DNA of 64,000 bases from Hippophae tibetana (taxonomy: Eukaryota; Streptophyta; Magnoliopsida; Rosales; Elaeagnaceae), in the NCBI GenBank assembly GCA_037013495.1, contig CM072801.1:78415816-78479815 (forward strand), written 5' to 3'. The first letter of the stretch is position 1, and every line of letters begins with the position of its first letter. A model generated the notes under the pieces. It was not told where the DNA came from and searched no databases. It saw only the letters and a list, made by a program, of their open reading frames with translations. Position numbers and translations under genes: made by a program. Shown piece by piece: positions 24,705 through 38,404 of this stretch.

Positions 24705-27314
24705 ATGCATCCAAACGACTATTATAATAAATCAAATCGAAGCTCGCTTCGATTACTACAAAGCAACCTTACATTATTTCATTACTCCTTGTTTCTGAAC
24801 CCACGTTTGTTTATTTACCCTATTTACATACGTCTAAAAGTTTGGTAGTTTCAAATGGAGTTGTTTTTGGTTCTTATTATTTAGGCTTCAATTACGATCA
24901 TCTTAACCACATTAATGGTTATTCAATCGTTCCTATTTGTTGGAGTTCCTATATTACCAGGTTCTTTGGCAAAAGGATATAAGTCATTTCGAATCATAGC
25001 CGTGGTTTCTGAAAATAGGTTCTCCACATGCTTCTATCCTTTTTCTAATGTTATGTTTTTACAAAACATCATTATTTGATTGTTTATTGTGTTTTTGAGT
25101 CATAAATCACCTAAAATAGAAGGAATTTTCACCCACAAGTCTTGCATTTTCTTTAAATATTTTTGTCGTTGTTTTCGTCATTGGATTTATTTTCGCATTT
25201 TTCATTGAATTCTTCCTATCTTTTTCTTGTTCTTTTATTTATGTGTTTAATTTATCTTTGTTCTTCTAAAAAACAAGAGAGTTGTTGCAATTCACTGTTT
25301 TGTAAAAATAACTAATAATTTGGGTTGAAGCTTTAAACTGTCATAACTTTTAATTCATGCTTCCAAATGACTATTATAATAAATCAAATCGAAGCTCGTT
25401 TCGATTACTACAAAGACAACCTTACATTATTTCATTACTCCTTGTTTCTGAACCCAAGTTTGTTTATTTACCCTATTTACATACGTCTAAAAGTTTGGTC
25501 GTATCATATGGAGTTGTTTTTGGTTCTTGTTACTTATGCTTCAATTACGATCATCTTAACCACATTAATGGTTATTCAATCGTTCCTATTTGTTGGAGTT
25601 CCTATATTACCAGTTTCTTCGCCTAAAGGATATAAATCATATGGAATCACAGCAGTGGTTTCTAAAAATAGGTTCTGTACATGCTTCTATCTATTTTCTA
25701 ATGTTATATTTTTACAAAACATCATTATTTGATTGTTTATTGTGTTTTTGAGTCATGAATCACTCAAAATAGAAGGAATTTTCACCCACAAGTCTTGCAT
25801 TTTCTTTAAATATTTTTGTCGTTGTTTTCGTCATTGGATTTATTTTCGCATTTTTCATTGAATTCTTCCTATTTGTTTCTTGTTATTTTACTTATGTGTT
25901 TAATTTATCTTTGTTCTTCTAAAAAACAAGAGAGTTGTTGCCAATCACTATTTCGAAAAAATAACAAATAATTTGGGTTGAAGCTTTAAACTCTCATAAC
26001 TTTTAATTCATGCATCCAAATGACTATTATAATAAATCAAATCGAAGCTCGTTTCGATTACTACAAAGCAACCTTACATTATTTCATTACTCCTTGTTTC
26101 TGAACCCAAATTTGTTTATTTACCCTATTTACATACGTCTAAAAGTTTGGTCGTATCATATGGAGTTGTTTTTGGTTCTTGTTACTTATGCTTCAATTAC
26201 GATCATCTTAACCACATTAATGGTTATTCAATCGTTCCTATTTGTTGGAGTTCCTATATTACCAGGTTCTTCGCCTAAAGGATATAAATCATATGGAATC
26301 ACAGCAGTGGTTTCTAAAAATAGGTTCTGTACATGCTTCTATCTATTTTCTAATGTTATATTTTTACAAAACATCATTATTTGATTGTTTATTGTGTTTT
26401 TGAGTCATGAATCACTCAAAATAGAAGGAATTTTCACCCACAAGTCTTGCATTTTCTTTAAATATTTTTGTCGTTGTTTTCGTCATTGGATTTATTTTCG
26501 CATTTTTCATTGAATTCTTCCTATTTGTTTCTTGTTATTTTACTTATGTGTTTAATTTATCTTTGTTCTTCTAAAAAACAAGAGAGTTGTTGCCAATCAC
26601 TATTTCGAAAAAATAACAAATAATTTGGGTTGAAGCTTTAAACTGTCATAACTTTTAATTCATGCCTCCAAATGACTATTATAATAAATCAAATCGAAGC
26701 TCGTTTCGATTACTACAAAGACAACCTTACATTATTTCATTACTCCTTGTTTCTGAACCCAAATTTGTTTATTTACCCTATTTACATACGTCTAAAAGTT
26801 TGGTCGTATCATATGGAGTTGTTTTTGGTTCTTGTTCCTTAGGCTTCAATTACAATCATCTTAACCACATTAATGGTTATTCAATCGTTCCTATTTGTTG
26901 GATCTCCTATATTACCAGGTTCTTCGCCTAAAGGATATAAGTCATATCGAATCATAGCCGTGGTTTCTGAAAATAGGTTCTCCACATGCTTCTATCCTTT
27001 TTCTAATGTTATGTTTTTATAAAAACATCATTATTTGATTGTTTATTGTGTTTTTGAGTCATAAATCACCTAAAATAGAAGGAATTTTCACCCACAAGTC
27101 TTGCATTTTCTTTAAATATTTTTGTCGTTGTTTTCGTCATTGGATTTATTTCGCATTTTTCATTGAATTCTTCGTATCTTTTTCTTGTTCTTTTACTTAT
27201 GTGTTTAATTTATCTTTGTTCTTCTAAAAAACAAGAGAGTTGTTGCCATTCACTATTTCGAAAAAATAACTAATAATTTGGGTTGAAGCTTTAAACTGTC
27301 ATAACTTTTAATTC
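24705..27314. repeat. Mixed zone, monomers 38-41, with 1-nt indels
   Basis: Starts are 24705, 25357, 26010 and 26662. Monomers 38 and 40 each lack one base after the dyad (ACAAAGCAACC for ACAAAGACAACC), giving 652 bp; these are the first non-653 units. Monomers 39 and 40 are close relatives (GTTACTTATGC, AGCAGTGG, CTATTTGTTTC, TGCCAATCACTA). Monomer 41 has a +1 at TTTTTATAAAAAC and a -1 at TTTATTTCGC, which cancel to 653. In monomer 40 the deletion fuses two frames into a 124-codon open stretch, with no sign of coding constraint. Confidence 0.85.
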
Positions 27315-27967
27315 ATGCATCCAAACGACTATTATAATAAATCAAATCGAAGCTCGCTTCGATTACTATAAAGACATCCTTACATTATTTCATTACTCCT
27401 TGTGTCTGAACCCAAGTTTCTTTATTTACACAATTTACATATGTCTAAAACTTTGGTCGTATCATATGGAGTTGTTTTTGGTTCTTGTTCCTTAGGTTTC
27501 AATTATGATCATATTAACCAAATTCATGGTTATTCAATCGTTCCTATTTGTTGGAGTTCCTATATTCCCAGGTTCTTTGCCTAAAGGATACTAGTCATAT
27601 GGAATCATAGCCATGGTTTCTGAAAATAGGTTCTCCACATGCTTCTATAGATTTTCTAATGTTATATTTTTACAAAACATCATTATTTGATTGTTTATTG
27701 TGTTTTTGACTCATAAATCACCTAAAATAGAAGGAATTTTCAACATCAAGTCTTTCATTTTTTTTAAATATTTTTGTTGTTGTTTTCGTCATTCAATTTA
27801 TTTTCTCATTTTTCATTGAATTCTTCCTATCTTTTTCTTGTTATTTTACTTATGTGTTTAATTTATCTTTGTTCTTCTAAAAAACAAGAGAGTTGTTGCC
27901 ATTCACTGTTTTGAAAAAATAACTAATAATTTGGGTTGAAGCTTTAAACTGTCATAACTTTTAATTC
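27315..27967. repeat. Monomer 42, the most diverged unit seen
   Basis: This unit has many private changes: TTTACACAATTTAC, TAAAACTTTGG, AATTATGATCATATTAACC, AAATTCATGG, GGATACTAG, TTTTGACTCA, TCAACATCAAG and CATTCAATTTATTTTCTC. It is the first unit of the right-hand subtype (TTGTGTCTG, AGTTTCTTTA, CATATGTC) after the left domain. An isolated, mutation-rich unit suggests it has escaped recent homogenisation. Confidence 0.8.
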
Positions 27968-30577
27968 ATGCATCCAAATGACTATTATAATAAATCAAAT
28001 TGAAGCTCGTTTCGATTACTACAAAGACAACCTTACATTATTTCATTACTCCTTGTTTCTGAACCCAAGTTTGTTTATTTACCCTATATACATACGTCTA
28101 AAAGTTTGGTCGTATCATATGGAGTTGTTTTTGGTTCTTGTTCCTTAGGCTTCAATTACGATCATCTTAACCACATTAATGGTTATTAAATCGTCCCTAT
28201 TTGTTGGAGTTCCTATATTACCAGGTTCTTCGCCTAAAGGATATAAGTCATATGGAATCACAGCCGTGGTTTATGAAAATAGGTTCTGTACATGCTTCTA
28301 TCTATTTTCTAATGTTATATTTTTACAAAACATCATTATTTGATTGTTTATTGTGTTTTTGAGTCATGAATCACTCAAAATAGAAGGAATTTTCACCTAC
28401 AAGTCTTGCATTTTCTTTAAATATTTTTGTCGTTGTTTTCGTCATTGGATTTATTTTCGCATTTTTCATTGAATTCTTCCTATCTTTTTCTTGTTCTTTT
28501 ACTTATGTGTTTAATTTATCTTTGTTCTTCTAAAAAACAAGAGAGTTGTTGCAATTCACTGTTTCGAAAAAATAACTAATAATTTGGGTTGAAGCTTTAA
28601 AGTGTCATAACTTTTAATTCATGCATCCAAACGACTATTATAATAAATCAAATCGAAGTTCGCTTCGATTACTACAATGACAACCTTACATTATTTCATT
28701 ACTCCTTGTGTCTGAACCCAAGTTTCTTTATTTACACTATTTACATATGTCTAAAAGTTTGGTCGTATCATATAAAGTTGTTTTTGGTTCTTGTTCCTTA
28801 GGCTTCAATTACGATCATCTTAACCACATTAATGATTATTCAATCGTTCCTATTTGTTGGAGTTCCTATATTCCCAGGTTCTTCGCCTAAAGGATATAAG
28901 TCATATGGAATCATAGCCATGGTTTCTGAATATAGGTTCTCTACATGCTTCTATCCTTTTTCTAATGTTATATTTTTTCAAAACATAATTATTTGATTGT
29001 TTATTGTGTTTTTGAGTCTGGAATCACCTAAAATAGAAGGAATTTTCACCCACATGTCTTGCATTTTCTTTAAATATTTTTGTCGTTGTTTTCGTCATTG
29101 GATTTATTTTCGCATTTTTCATTGAATTCTTCCTATCTTTTTCTTGTTCTTTTACTTATGTGTTTAATTTATCTTTGTTCTTCTAAAAACAAGAGAGTTG
29201 TTGCAATTCACTGTTTCGAAAAAATAACTAATAATTTGGGTTGAAGCTTTAAATTGTCATAACTTTTAATTCATGCTTACAAATGACTTTTATAATAAAT
29301 CAAATCGAAGCTCTTTTCGATTACTACAATGACAACCTTACATTATTTCATTACTCCTTGTTTCTGAACCCAAGTTTGTTTATTTACCCTATTTACATAC
29401 GTCTAAAAGTTTGGTCGTATCATATGGAGTTGTTTTTGGTACTTGTTCCTTAGGTTTCAATTACGATCATCTTAACCACATTAATGGTTATTCAATCGTT
29501 CCTATTTGTTGGAGTTCCTATATTCCCAGGTTCTTTGGCAAAAGGATATAAGTTATTTTGAATCATAGTCGTGGTTTCTGAAAATAGGTTCTCTACATGC
29601 TTCTATCCTTTTTCTAATGTTATATTTTTTCAAAACATAATTATTTGATTGTTTATTGTGTTTTTGAGTCTGGAATCACCTAAAATAGAAGGAATTTTCA
29701 CCCACATGTCTTGCATTTTCTTTAAATATTTTTGTCGTTGTTTTCGTCATTGGATTTATTTTCGCATTTTTCATTGAATTCTTCCTATCTTTTTCTTGTT
29801 CTTTTACTTATGTGTTTAATTTATCTTTGTTCTTCTAAAAACAAGAGAGTTGTTGCAATTCACTGTTTCGAAAAAATAACTAATAATTTGGGTTGAAGCT
29901 TTAAATTGTCATATCTTTTAATTCATGCTTACAAATGACTATTATAATAAATCAAATCGAAGCTCTTTTCGATTACTACAAAGACAACCTTACATTATTT
30001 CATTACTCCTTGTGTCTGAACCCAAGTTTCTTTATTTACCCTATTTACATACGTCTAAAAGTTTGGTCGTATCATATGGAGTTGTTTTTGGTTCTTATTA
30101 TTTAGGCTTCAATTACGATCATCTTAACCACATTAATGGTTATTCAATCGTTCCTATTTGTTGGAGTTCCTATATTACCAGGTTCTTCGCCTAAAGGATA
30201 TAAGTCATATGGAATCACAGCCGTGGTTTCTGAAAATAGGTTCTGTACATGCTTCTATCTATTTTCTAATGTTATATTTTTACAAAACATCATTATTTGA
30301 TTGTTTATTGTGTTTTTGAGTCATGAATCACTCAAAATAGAAGGAATTTTCACCTACAAGTCTTGGATTTTCTTTAAAAAATTTTGTCGTTGTTTTCGTC
30401 ATTGGATTTATTTTCGCATTTTTCATTGAATTCTTCCTATCTTTTTCTTGTTCTTTTACTTATGTGTTTAATTTATCTTTGTTCTTCTAAAAAACAAGAG
30501 AGTTGTTGCAATTCACTGTTTCGAAAAAATAACTAATAATTTGGGTTGAAGCATTAAAGTGTCATAACTTTTAATTC
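27968..30577. repeat. Monomers 43-46, related to monomers 85-87
   Basis: Starts are 27968, 28621, 29273 and 29925. Monomer 43 shares CCCTATATAC, GTTATTAAATCG and GTTTATGAAAAT with monomers 85 and 93. Monomer 45 shares TTTGGTACTTG, TTAGGTTTC and ATTTTGAATC with 86 and 94. Monomer 46 resembles 87. Monomers 44 and 45 are 652 bp because the six-A run near the unit end has five A. Monomers 45 and 46 have CTCTTTTCG at the dyad, which shortens its arms. Confidence 0.8.
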
Positions 30578-33500
30578 ATGCATCCAAACGACTATTATAA
30601 TAAATCAAATCGAAGCTCGCTTCGATTACTACAATGACAACCTTACATTATTTCATTACTCCTTGTGTCTGAACCCAAGTTTCTTTATTTACCCTATTTA
30701 CATATGTCTAAAAGTTTGGTCGTACCATATGAAGTTGTTTTTGGTTCTTGTTCCTTAGGCTTCAATTACGATCATCTTAACCACATTAATGATTATTCAA
30801 TCGTTCCTATTTGTTGGAGTTCCTATATTCCCAGGTTCTTCGCCTAAAGGATATAAGTCATATGGAATCATAGCCATGGTTTCTGAAAAAAGGTTCTCTA
30901 CATGCTTATATCCGTTTTCTAATGCTATATTTTTACAAAACATAATTATTTGATTGTTTATTGTGTTTTGGAGTCATAAATCACCTAAATAGAAGGAATT
31001 TTCACCCACATGTCTTGCATTTTCTTTAAATATTTTTGTCGTTGTTTTCGTCATTGGATTTATTTTCGCATTTTTCATTGAATTCTTCCTATCTTTTTCT
31101 TGTTCTTTTACTTATGTGTTTAATTTATCTTTGTTCTTCTAAAAAACAAGAGAGTTGTTGCAATTCACTGTTTCGAAAAAATAACTAATAATTTGGGTTG
31201 AAGCTTTAAACTGTCATACCTTTTAATTCATGCATCCAAATGACTATTATAATAAATCAAATCGAAGCTCGTTTTGATTACTACAAAGACAACCTTACAT
31301 TATTTCATGACTCCTTGTGTCTGAACCCAAGTTTCTTTATTTACCCTATTTACATATGTCTAAAAGTTTGGTCGTATCATATGGAGTTGTTTTTGGTTCT
31401 TGTTCCTTAGGCTTCAATTACGATCATCTTAACCACATTAATGGTTATTCAATCGTTCCTATTTGTTGGAGTTCCTATATTCCCAGGTTCTTTGGCAAAA
31501 GGATATAAGTCATATGGAATCACAGCCGTGGTTTCTGAAAATAGGTTCTGTACATGCTTCTATCTATTTTCTAATGTTATATTTTTACAAAACATCATTA
31601 TTTGATTGTTTATTGTGTTTTTGAGTCATGAATCACTCAAAATAGAAGGAATTTTCACCCACATGTCTTGCATTTTCTTTAAATATTTTTGTGTTGTTTT
31701 CGTCATTGGATTTATTTTCGCATTTTTCATTGAATTCTTCCTATCTTTTTCTTGTTCTTTTACTTATGTGTTTAATTTATCTTTGTTCTTCTAAAAAACA
31801 AGAGAGTTGTTGCAATTCACTGTTTCGAAAAAATAACTAATAATTTGGGTTGAAGCTTTAAAGTGTCAAAACTTTTAATTCATGCATCCAAACGACTATT
31901 ATAATAAATCAAATCGAAGCTCGCTTCGATTACTACAATGACAACCTTACATTATTTCATTACTCCTTGTTTCTGAACCCAAGTTTGTTTATTTACCCTA
32001 TTTACATACGTCTAAAAGTTTGGTCGTATCATATGGAGTTGTTTTTGGTACTTGTTCCTTAGGTTTCAATTACGATCATCTTAACCACATTAATGATTAT
32101 TCAATCGTTCCTATTTGTTGGAGTTCCTATATTCCCAGGTTCTTCGCCTAAAGGATATAAGTCATATGGAATCATAGCCATGGTTTCTGAAAATAGGTTC
32201 TCTACATGCTTATATCGGTTTTCTAATGTTATATTTTTACAAAACATAATTATTTGATTGTTTATTGTGTTTTGGAGTCCTAAATCACCTAAATAGAAAG
32301 AATTTTCACCCACATGTCTTGCATTTTCTTTAAATATTTTTGTCGTTGTTTTCGTCATTGGATTTATTTTCGCATTTTTCATTGAATTCTTCCTATCTTT
32401 TTCTTGTTCTTTTACTTATGTGTTTAATTTATCTTTGTTCTTCTAAAAAACAAGAGAGTTGTTGCAATTCACTGTTTCGAAAAAATAACTAATAATTTGG
32501 GTTGAAGCTTTAAACTGTCATAACTTTTAATTCATGCATCCAAATGACTATTATAATAAATCAAATCGAAGCTCGTTTCGATTACTACAAAGACAACCTT
32601 ACATTATTTCATTACTCCTTGTGTCTGAACCCAAGTTTCTTTATTTACACTATTTACATATGTCTAAAAGTTTGGTCGTACCATATGAAGTTGTTTTTGG
32701 TTCTTGTTCCTTAGGCTTCAATTACGATCATCTTAACCACATTAATGATTATTCAATCGTTCCTATTTGTTGGAGTTCCTATATTCCCAGGTTCTTCGCC
32801 TAAAGGATATAAGTCATATGGAATCATAGCCATGGTTTCTGAAAAAAGGTTCTCTACATGCTTATATCCGTTTTCTAATGTTATATTTTTACAAAACATA
32901 ATTATTTGATTGTTTATTGTGTTTTGGAGTCATAAATCACCTAAATAGAAGGAATTTTCACCCACATGTCTTGCATTTTCTTTAAATATTTTTGTCGTTG
33001 TTTTCGTCATTGGATTTATTTTCGCATTTTTCATGGAATTCTTCCTATCTTTTTCTTGTTCTTTTACTTATGTGTTTAATTTATCTTTGTTCTTCTAAAA
33101 AACAAGAGAGTTGTTGCAATTCACTATTTCGAAAAAATAACTAATAATTTGGGTTGAAGCTTTAAACTGTCATAACTTTTAATTCATGCATCCAAATGAC
33201 TATTATAATAAATCAAATCGAAGCTCGTTTCGATTACTACAAAGACAACCTTACATTATTTCATTACTCCTTGTGTCTGAACCCAAGTTTCTTTATTTAC
33301 ACTATTTACATATGTCTAAAAGTTTGGTCGTACCATATGAAGTTGTTTTTGGTTCTTGTTCCTTAGGCTTCAATTACGATCATCTTAACCACATTAATGA
33401 TTATTCAATCGTTCCTATTTGTTGGAGTTCCTATATTCCCAGGTTCTTCGCCTAAAGGATATAAGTCATATGGAATCATAGCCATGGTTTCTGAATATAG

Positions 33501-33837
33501 GTTCTCTACATGCTTATATCCGTTTTCTAATGTTATATTTTTACAAAACATAATTATTTGATTGTTTATTGTGTGTTGGAGTCATAAATCACCTAAATAG
33601 AATGAATTTTCACCCACATGTCTTGCATTTTCTTTAAATATTTTTGTCGTTGTTTTCGTCATTGGATTTATTTTCGCATTTTTCATTGAATTCTTCCTAT
33701 CTTTTTCTTGTTCTTTTACTTATGTGTTTAATTTATCTTTGTTCTTCTAAAAAACAAGGGAGTTGTTGCAATTCACTGTTTCGAAAAAATAACTAATAAT
33801 TTGGGTTGAAGCTTTAAACTGTCATACCTTTTAATTC
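30578..33837. repeat. Monomers 47-51, onset of the 652-bp class
   Basis: Starts are 30578, 31230, 31882, 32534 and 33186; all are 652 bp. In 47, 49, 50 and 51 the loss is one A in CCTAAATAG (CCTAAAATAG elsewhere). In 48 it is a missing C in TTTTTGTGTTG. Monomers 50 and 51 are near-identical neighbours (TTACACTAT, GTACCATATGAAG). The unit ending at 30577 reads GAAGCATTAAAG, so the AAGCTT landmark is lost there. Confidence 0.85.
31882..32533. repeat. Chimeric monomer 49
   Basis: The first ~190 bp match the monomer 45/86 type (TTGTTTCTG, AGTTTGTTTA, TTTGGTACTTG and the T at 32064 in TTAGGTTTC). From 32096 (the A of AATGATTATTC) it is the right-domain type with ATTCCCAGG, CATAGCCATGG and GAGTCCTAAATC. 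The switch is bracketed between 32065 and 32095, the tightest breakpoint in the window. Confidence 0.72.
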
Positions 33838-36800
33838 ATGCATCCAAATGACTATTATAATAAATCAAATCGAAGCTCGTTTCGATTACTACAAAGACAA
33901 CCTTACATTATTTCATTACTCCTTGTGTCTGAACCCAAGTTTCTTTATTTACCCTATTTACATATGTCTAAAAGTTTGGTCGTATCATATGGAGTTGTTT
34001 TTGGTTCTTGTTCCTTAGGCTTCAATTACGATCATCTTAACCACATTAATGATTATTTAATCGTTCCTATTTGTTGGAGTTCCTATATTCCCAGGTTCTT
34101 CGCCTAAAGGATATAAGTCATATGGAATCATAGCCATGGTTTCTGAAAATAGGTTCTCTACATGCTTATATCCATTTTCTAATGTTATATTTTTACAAAA
34201 CATAATTATTTCATTGTTTATTGTGTTTTGGAGTCATAAATCACCTAAATAGAAGGAATTTTCACCCACATGTCTTGCATTTTCTTTATGTATTTTTGTC
34301 GTTGTTTTCGTCATCGGATTTATTTTCGCATTTTTCATTGAATTCTTCCTATCTTTTTCTTGTTCTTTTACTTATGTGTTTAATTTATCTTTATTCTTCT
34401 AAAAAACAAGAGAGTTGTTGCAATTCACTGTTTCGAAAAAATAACTAATAATTTGGGTTGAAGCTTTAAACTGTCATACCTTTTAATTCATGCATCCAAA
34501 TGACTATTATAATAAATCAAATCGAAGCTCGTTTCGATTACTACAAAGACAACCTTACATTATTTCATTACTCCTTGTGTCTGAACCCAAGTTTCTTTAT
34601 TTACCCTATTTACATATGTCTAAAAGTTTGGTCGTATCATATGGAGTTGTTTTTGGTTCTTGTTCCTTAGGCTTCAATTACGATCATCTTAACCACATTA
34701 ATGGTTATTCAATCGTTCCTATTTGTTGGAGTTCCTATATTACCAGGTTCTTCGCCTAAAGGATATAAGTCATATGGAATCACAGCCGTGGTTTCTGAAA
34801 ATAGGTTCTGTACATGCTTCTATCTATTTTCTAATGTTATATTTTTACAAAACATCATTATTTGATTGTTTATTGTGTTTTTGAGTCATGAATCACTCAA
34901 AATAGAAGGAATTTTCACCTATAAGTCTTGCATTTTCTTTAAATATTTTTGTTGTTGTTTTCGTCATTAGATTTATTTTCGCATTTTTCATTGAATTCTT
35001 CCTATCTTTTTCTTGTTCTTTTACTTATGTGTTTAATTTATCTTTGTTCTTCTAAAAAACAAGAGAGGTGTTGCAAGTCACTGTTTCGAAAAAATAACTA
35101 ATAATTTGGGTTGAAGCTTTAAAGTGTCAAAACTTTTAATTCATGCATTCAAACGACTATTATAATAAATCAAATCGCAGCTCGCTTCGATTACTACAAT
35201 GACAACCTTACATTATTTCATTACTCCTTGTGTCTGAACCCAAGTTTCTTTATTTACACTATTTACATATGTCTAAAAGTTTGTTCGTATCATATGAAAT
35301 TGTTTTTGGTTCTTGTTCCTTAGGCTTCAATTACGATCATCTTAACCACTTTAATGATTATTTAATCGTTCCTATTTGTTGGAGTTCCTATATTCCCAGG
35401 TTCTTCGCCTAAAGGATATAAGTCATATGGAATCATAGCCATGGTTTCTGAAAATAGGTTCTCTACATGCTTATATCCGTTTTCTAATGTTATATTTTTA
35501 CAAAACATAATTATTTGATTGTTTATTATGTTTTGGAGTCCTAAATCACTTAAATAGAAAGAATTTTCACCCACATGTCTTGCATTTTCTTTAAATATTT
35601 TTGTCGTTGTTTTCGTCATTGGATTTATTTTCGCATTTTTCATTGAATTCTTCCTATCTTTTTCTTGTTCTTTTACTTATGTGTTTAATTTATCTTTGTT
35701 CTTCTAAAAAACAAGAGAGTTGTTGCAATTCACTGTTTCGAAAAAATAACTAATAATTTCGGTTGAAGCTTTAAACTGTCATAACTTTTAATTCATGCAT
35801 CTAAATGACTATTATAATAAATCAAATCGAAGCTCGTTTCGATTACTACAAAGACAACCTTACATTATTTCATTACTCCTAGTGTCTGAACCCAAGTTTC
35901 TTTATTTACACTATTTACATATGTCTAAAAGTTTGGTCGTACCATATGAAGTTGTTTTTGGTTCTTGTTCCTTAGGCTTCAATTACGATCATCTTAACCA
36001 CATTAATGATTATTCAATCGTTCCTATTTGTTGGAGTTCCTATATTCCCAGGTTCTTCGCCTAAAGGATATAAGTCATATGGAATCATAGCCATGGTTTC
36101 TGAAAAAAGGTTCTCTACATGCTTATATCCGTTTTCTAATGTTATATTTTTACAAAACATAATTATTTGATTGTTTATTGTGTTTTGGAGTCATAAATCA
36201 CCTAAATAGAAGGAATTTTCACCCACATGTCTTGCATTTTCTTTAAATATTTTTGTCGTTGTTTTCGTCATTGGATTTATTTTCGCATTTTTCATGGAAT
36301 TCTTCCTATCTTTTTCTTGTTCTTTTACTTATGTGTTTAATTTATCTTTGTTCTTCTAAAAAACAAGAGAGTTGTTGCAATTCACTGTTTCGAAAAAATA
36401 ACTAATAATTTGGGTTGAAGCTTTAAAGTGTCATAACTTTTAATTCATGCATCCAAATGACTATTATAATAAATCAAATCGAAGCTCGTTTCGATTACTA
36501 CAAAGACAACCTTACATTATTTCATTACTCCTTGTGTCTGAACCCAAGTTTCTTTATTTACACTATTTACATATGTCTAAAAGTTTGGTCGTACCATATG
36601 AAGTTGTTTTTGGTTCTTGTTCCTTAGGCTTCAATTACGATCATCTTAACCACATTAATGATTATTCAATCGTTCCTATTTGTTGGAGTTCCTATATTCC
36701 CAGGTTCTTCGCCTAAAGGATATAAGTCATATGGAATCATAGCCATGGTTTCTGAAAATAGGTTCTCTACATGCTTATATCCGTTTTCTAATGTTATATT

Positions 36801-38404
36801 TTTACAAAACATAATTATTTGATTGTTTATTATGTTTTGGAGTCCTAAATCACTTAAATAGAAAGAATTTTCACCCACATGTCTTGCATTTTCTTTAAAT
36901 ATTTTTGTCGTTGTTTTCGGCATTGGATTTATTTTCGCATTTTACATTGAATTCTTCCTATCTTTTTCTTGTTCTTTTACTTATGTGTTTAATTTATCTT
37001 TGTTCTTCTAAAAAACAAGAGAGTTGTTGCAATTCACTGTTTCGAAAAAATAACTAATAATTTGGGTTGAAGCTTTAAACTGTCATAACTTTTAATTCAT
37101 GCATCCAAATGACTATTATAATAAATCAAATCGAAGCTCGTTTCGATTACTACAAAGACAACCTTACATTATTTCATTACTCCTTGTGTCTGAACCCAAG
37201 TTTCTTTATTTACACTATTTACATATGTCTAAAATTTTGGTCGTACCATATGAAGTTGTTTTTGGTTCTTGTTCCTTAGGCTTCAATTACGATCATCTTA
37301 ACCACATTAATGATTATTCAATCGTTCCTATTTGTTGGAGTTCCTATATTCCCAGGTTCTTCGCCTAAAGGATATAAGTCATATGGAATCATAGCCATGG
37401 TTTCTGAAAAAAGGTTCTCTACATGCTTCTATCTATTTTCTAATGTTATATTTTTACAAAACATCATTATTTGATTGTTTATTGTGTTTTTGAGTCATGA
37501 ATCACTCAAAATAGAAGGAATTTTCACCTACAAGTCTTGCATTTTCTTTAAATATTTTTGTTGTTGTTTTCGTCATTGGATTTATTTTCGCATTTTTCAT
37601 TGAATTCTTCCTATCTTTTTCTTGTTCTTTTACTTATGTGTTTAATTTATCTTTGTTCTTCTAAAAAACAAGAGAGTTGTTGCAATTCACTGTTTTGTAA
37701 AAATAACTAATATTTTGAGTTGAAGCTTTAAACTGTCATAACATTTAATTCATGCATCCAAATGACTATTATAATAAATCAAATCGAAGCTCGTTTCGAT
37801 TACTACAAAGACCACCTTACATTATTTCATGACTCCTTGTGTCTGAACCCAAGTTTCTTTATTTACCCTATTTACATATGTCTAAAAGTTTGGTCGTATC
37901 ATATGGAGTTGTTTTTGGTTCTTGTTCCTTAGGCTTCAATTACGATCATCTTAACCACATTAATGATTATTCAATCGTTCCTATTTGTTGGAGTTCCTAT
38001 ATTCCCAGGTTCTTCGCCTAAAGGATATAAGTCATATGGAATCATAGCCATGGTTTCTGAAAATAGGTTCTGTACATGCTTCTATCTATTTTCTAATGTT
38101 ATATTTTTACAAAACATCATTATTTGATTGTTTATTGTGTTTTTGAGTCATGAATCACTCAAAATAGAAGGAATTTTCACCTATAAGTCTTGCATTTTCT
38201 TTAAATATTTTTGTTGTTGTTTTCGTCATTAGATTTATTTTCGCATTTTTCATTGAATTCTTCCTATCTTTTTCTTGTTCTTTTACTTATGTGTTTAATT
38301 TATCTTTGTTCTTCTAAAAAACAAGAGAGTTGTTGCAATTCACTGTTTCGAAAAAATAACTAATAATTTGGGTTGAAGCTTTAAAGTGTCATAACTTTTA
38401 ATTA
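33838..38404. repeat. 7-unit HOR-D, copy 1 (4567 bp, monomers 52-58)
   Basis: Starts are 33838, 34490, 35143, 35795, 36447, 37099 and 37752, with unit lengths 652, 653, 652, 652, 652, 653, 653. Copy 2 has exactly the same length series. Shared rare variants include CTTTATGTATTTT in unit 1, AATCGCAGCTCGC and GAGAGGTGTTGCAAG around unit 3, TCCTAGTGTCTG in unit 4, and GACCACCTTAC in unit 7. Spotted differences from copy 2 include CACCTATAAG (unit 2; CATCTATAAG in copy 2), ATGCATTC (unit 3), ATGCATCTAAATG (unit 4) and TCGGCATTGG (unit 5). Confidence 0.92.

Noticed and set aside
32101..32382. Minus-strand 93-codon open frame starting MKNAKINPMTK (also 35362, 39929, 45149, 48412, 53629, 58849, 62763 and others)
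   Set aside because: It exists mainly in 652-bp units, where the lost A joins two minus-strand frames. That is a by-product of the deletion, not evidence of a gene.
34221..34448. 75-codon + strand open frame starting MCFGVINHLN (also 38788, 44008, 47271, 50533)
   Set aside because: It depends on the TTTATGTATTTT or TTTATATATTTT variant of 59-type units and tracks HOR membership exactly. It is a repeat shadow.
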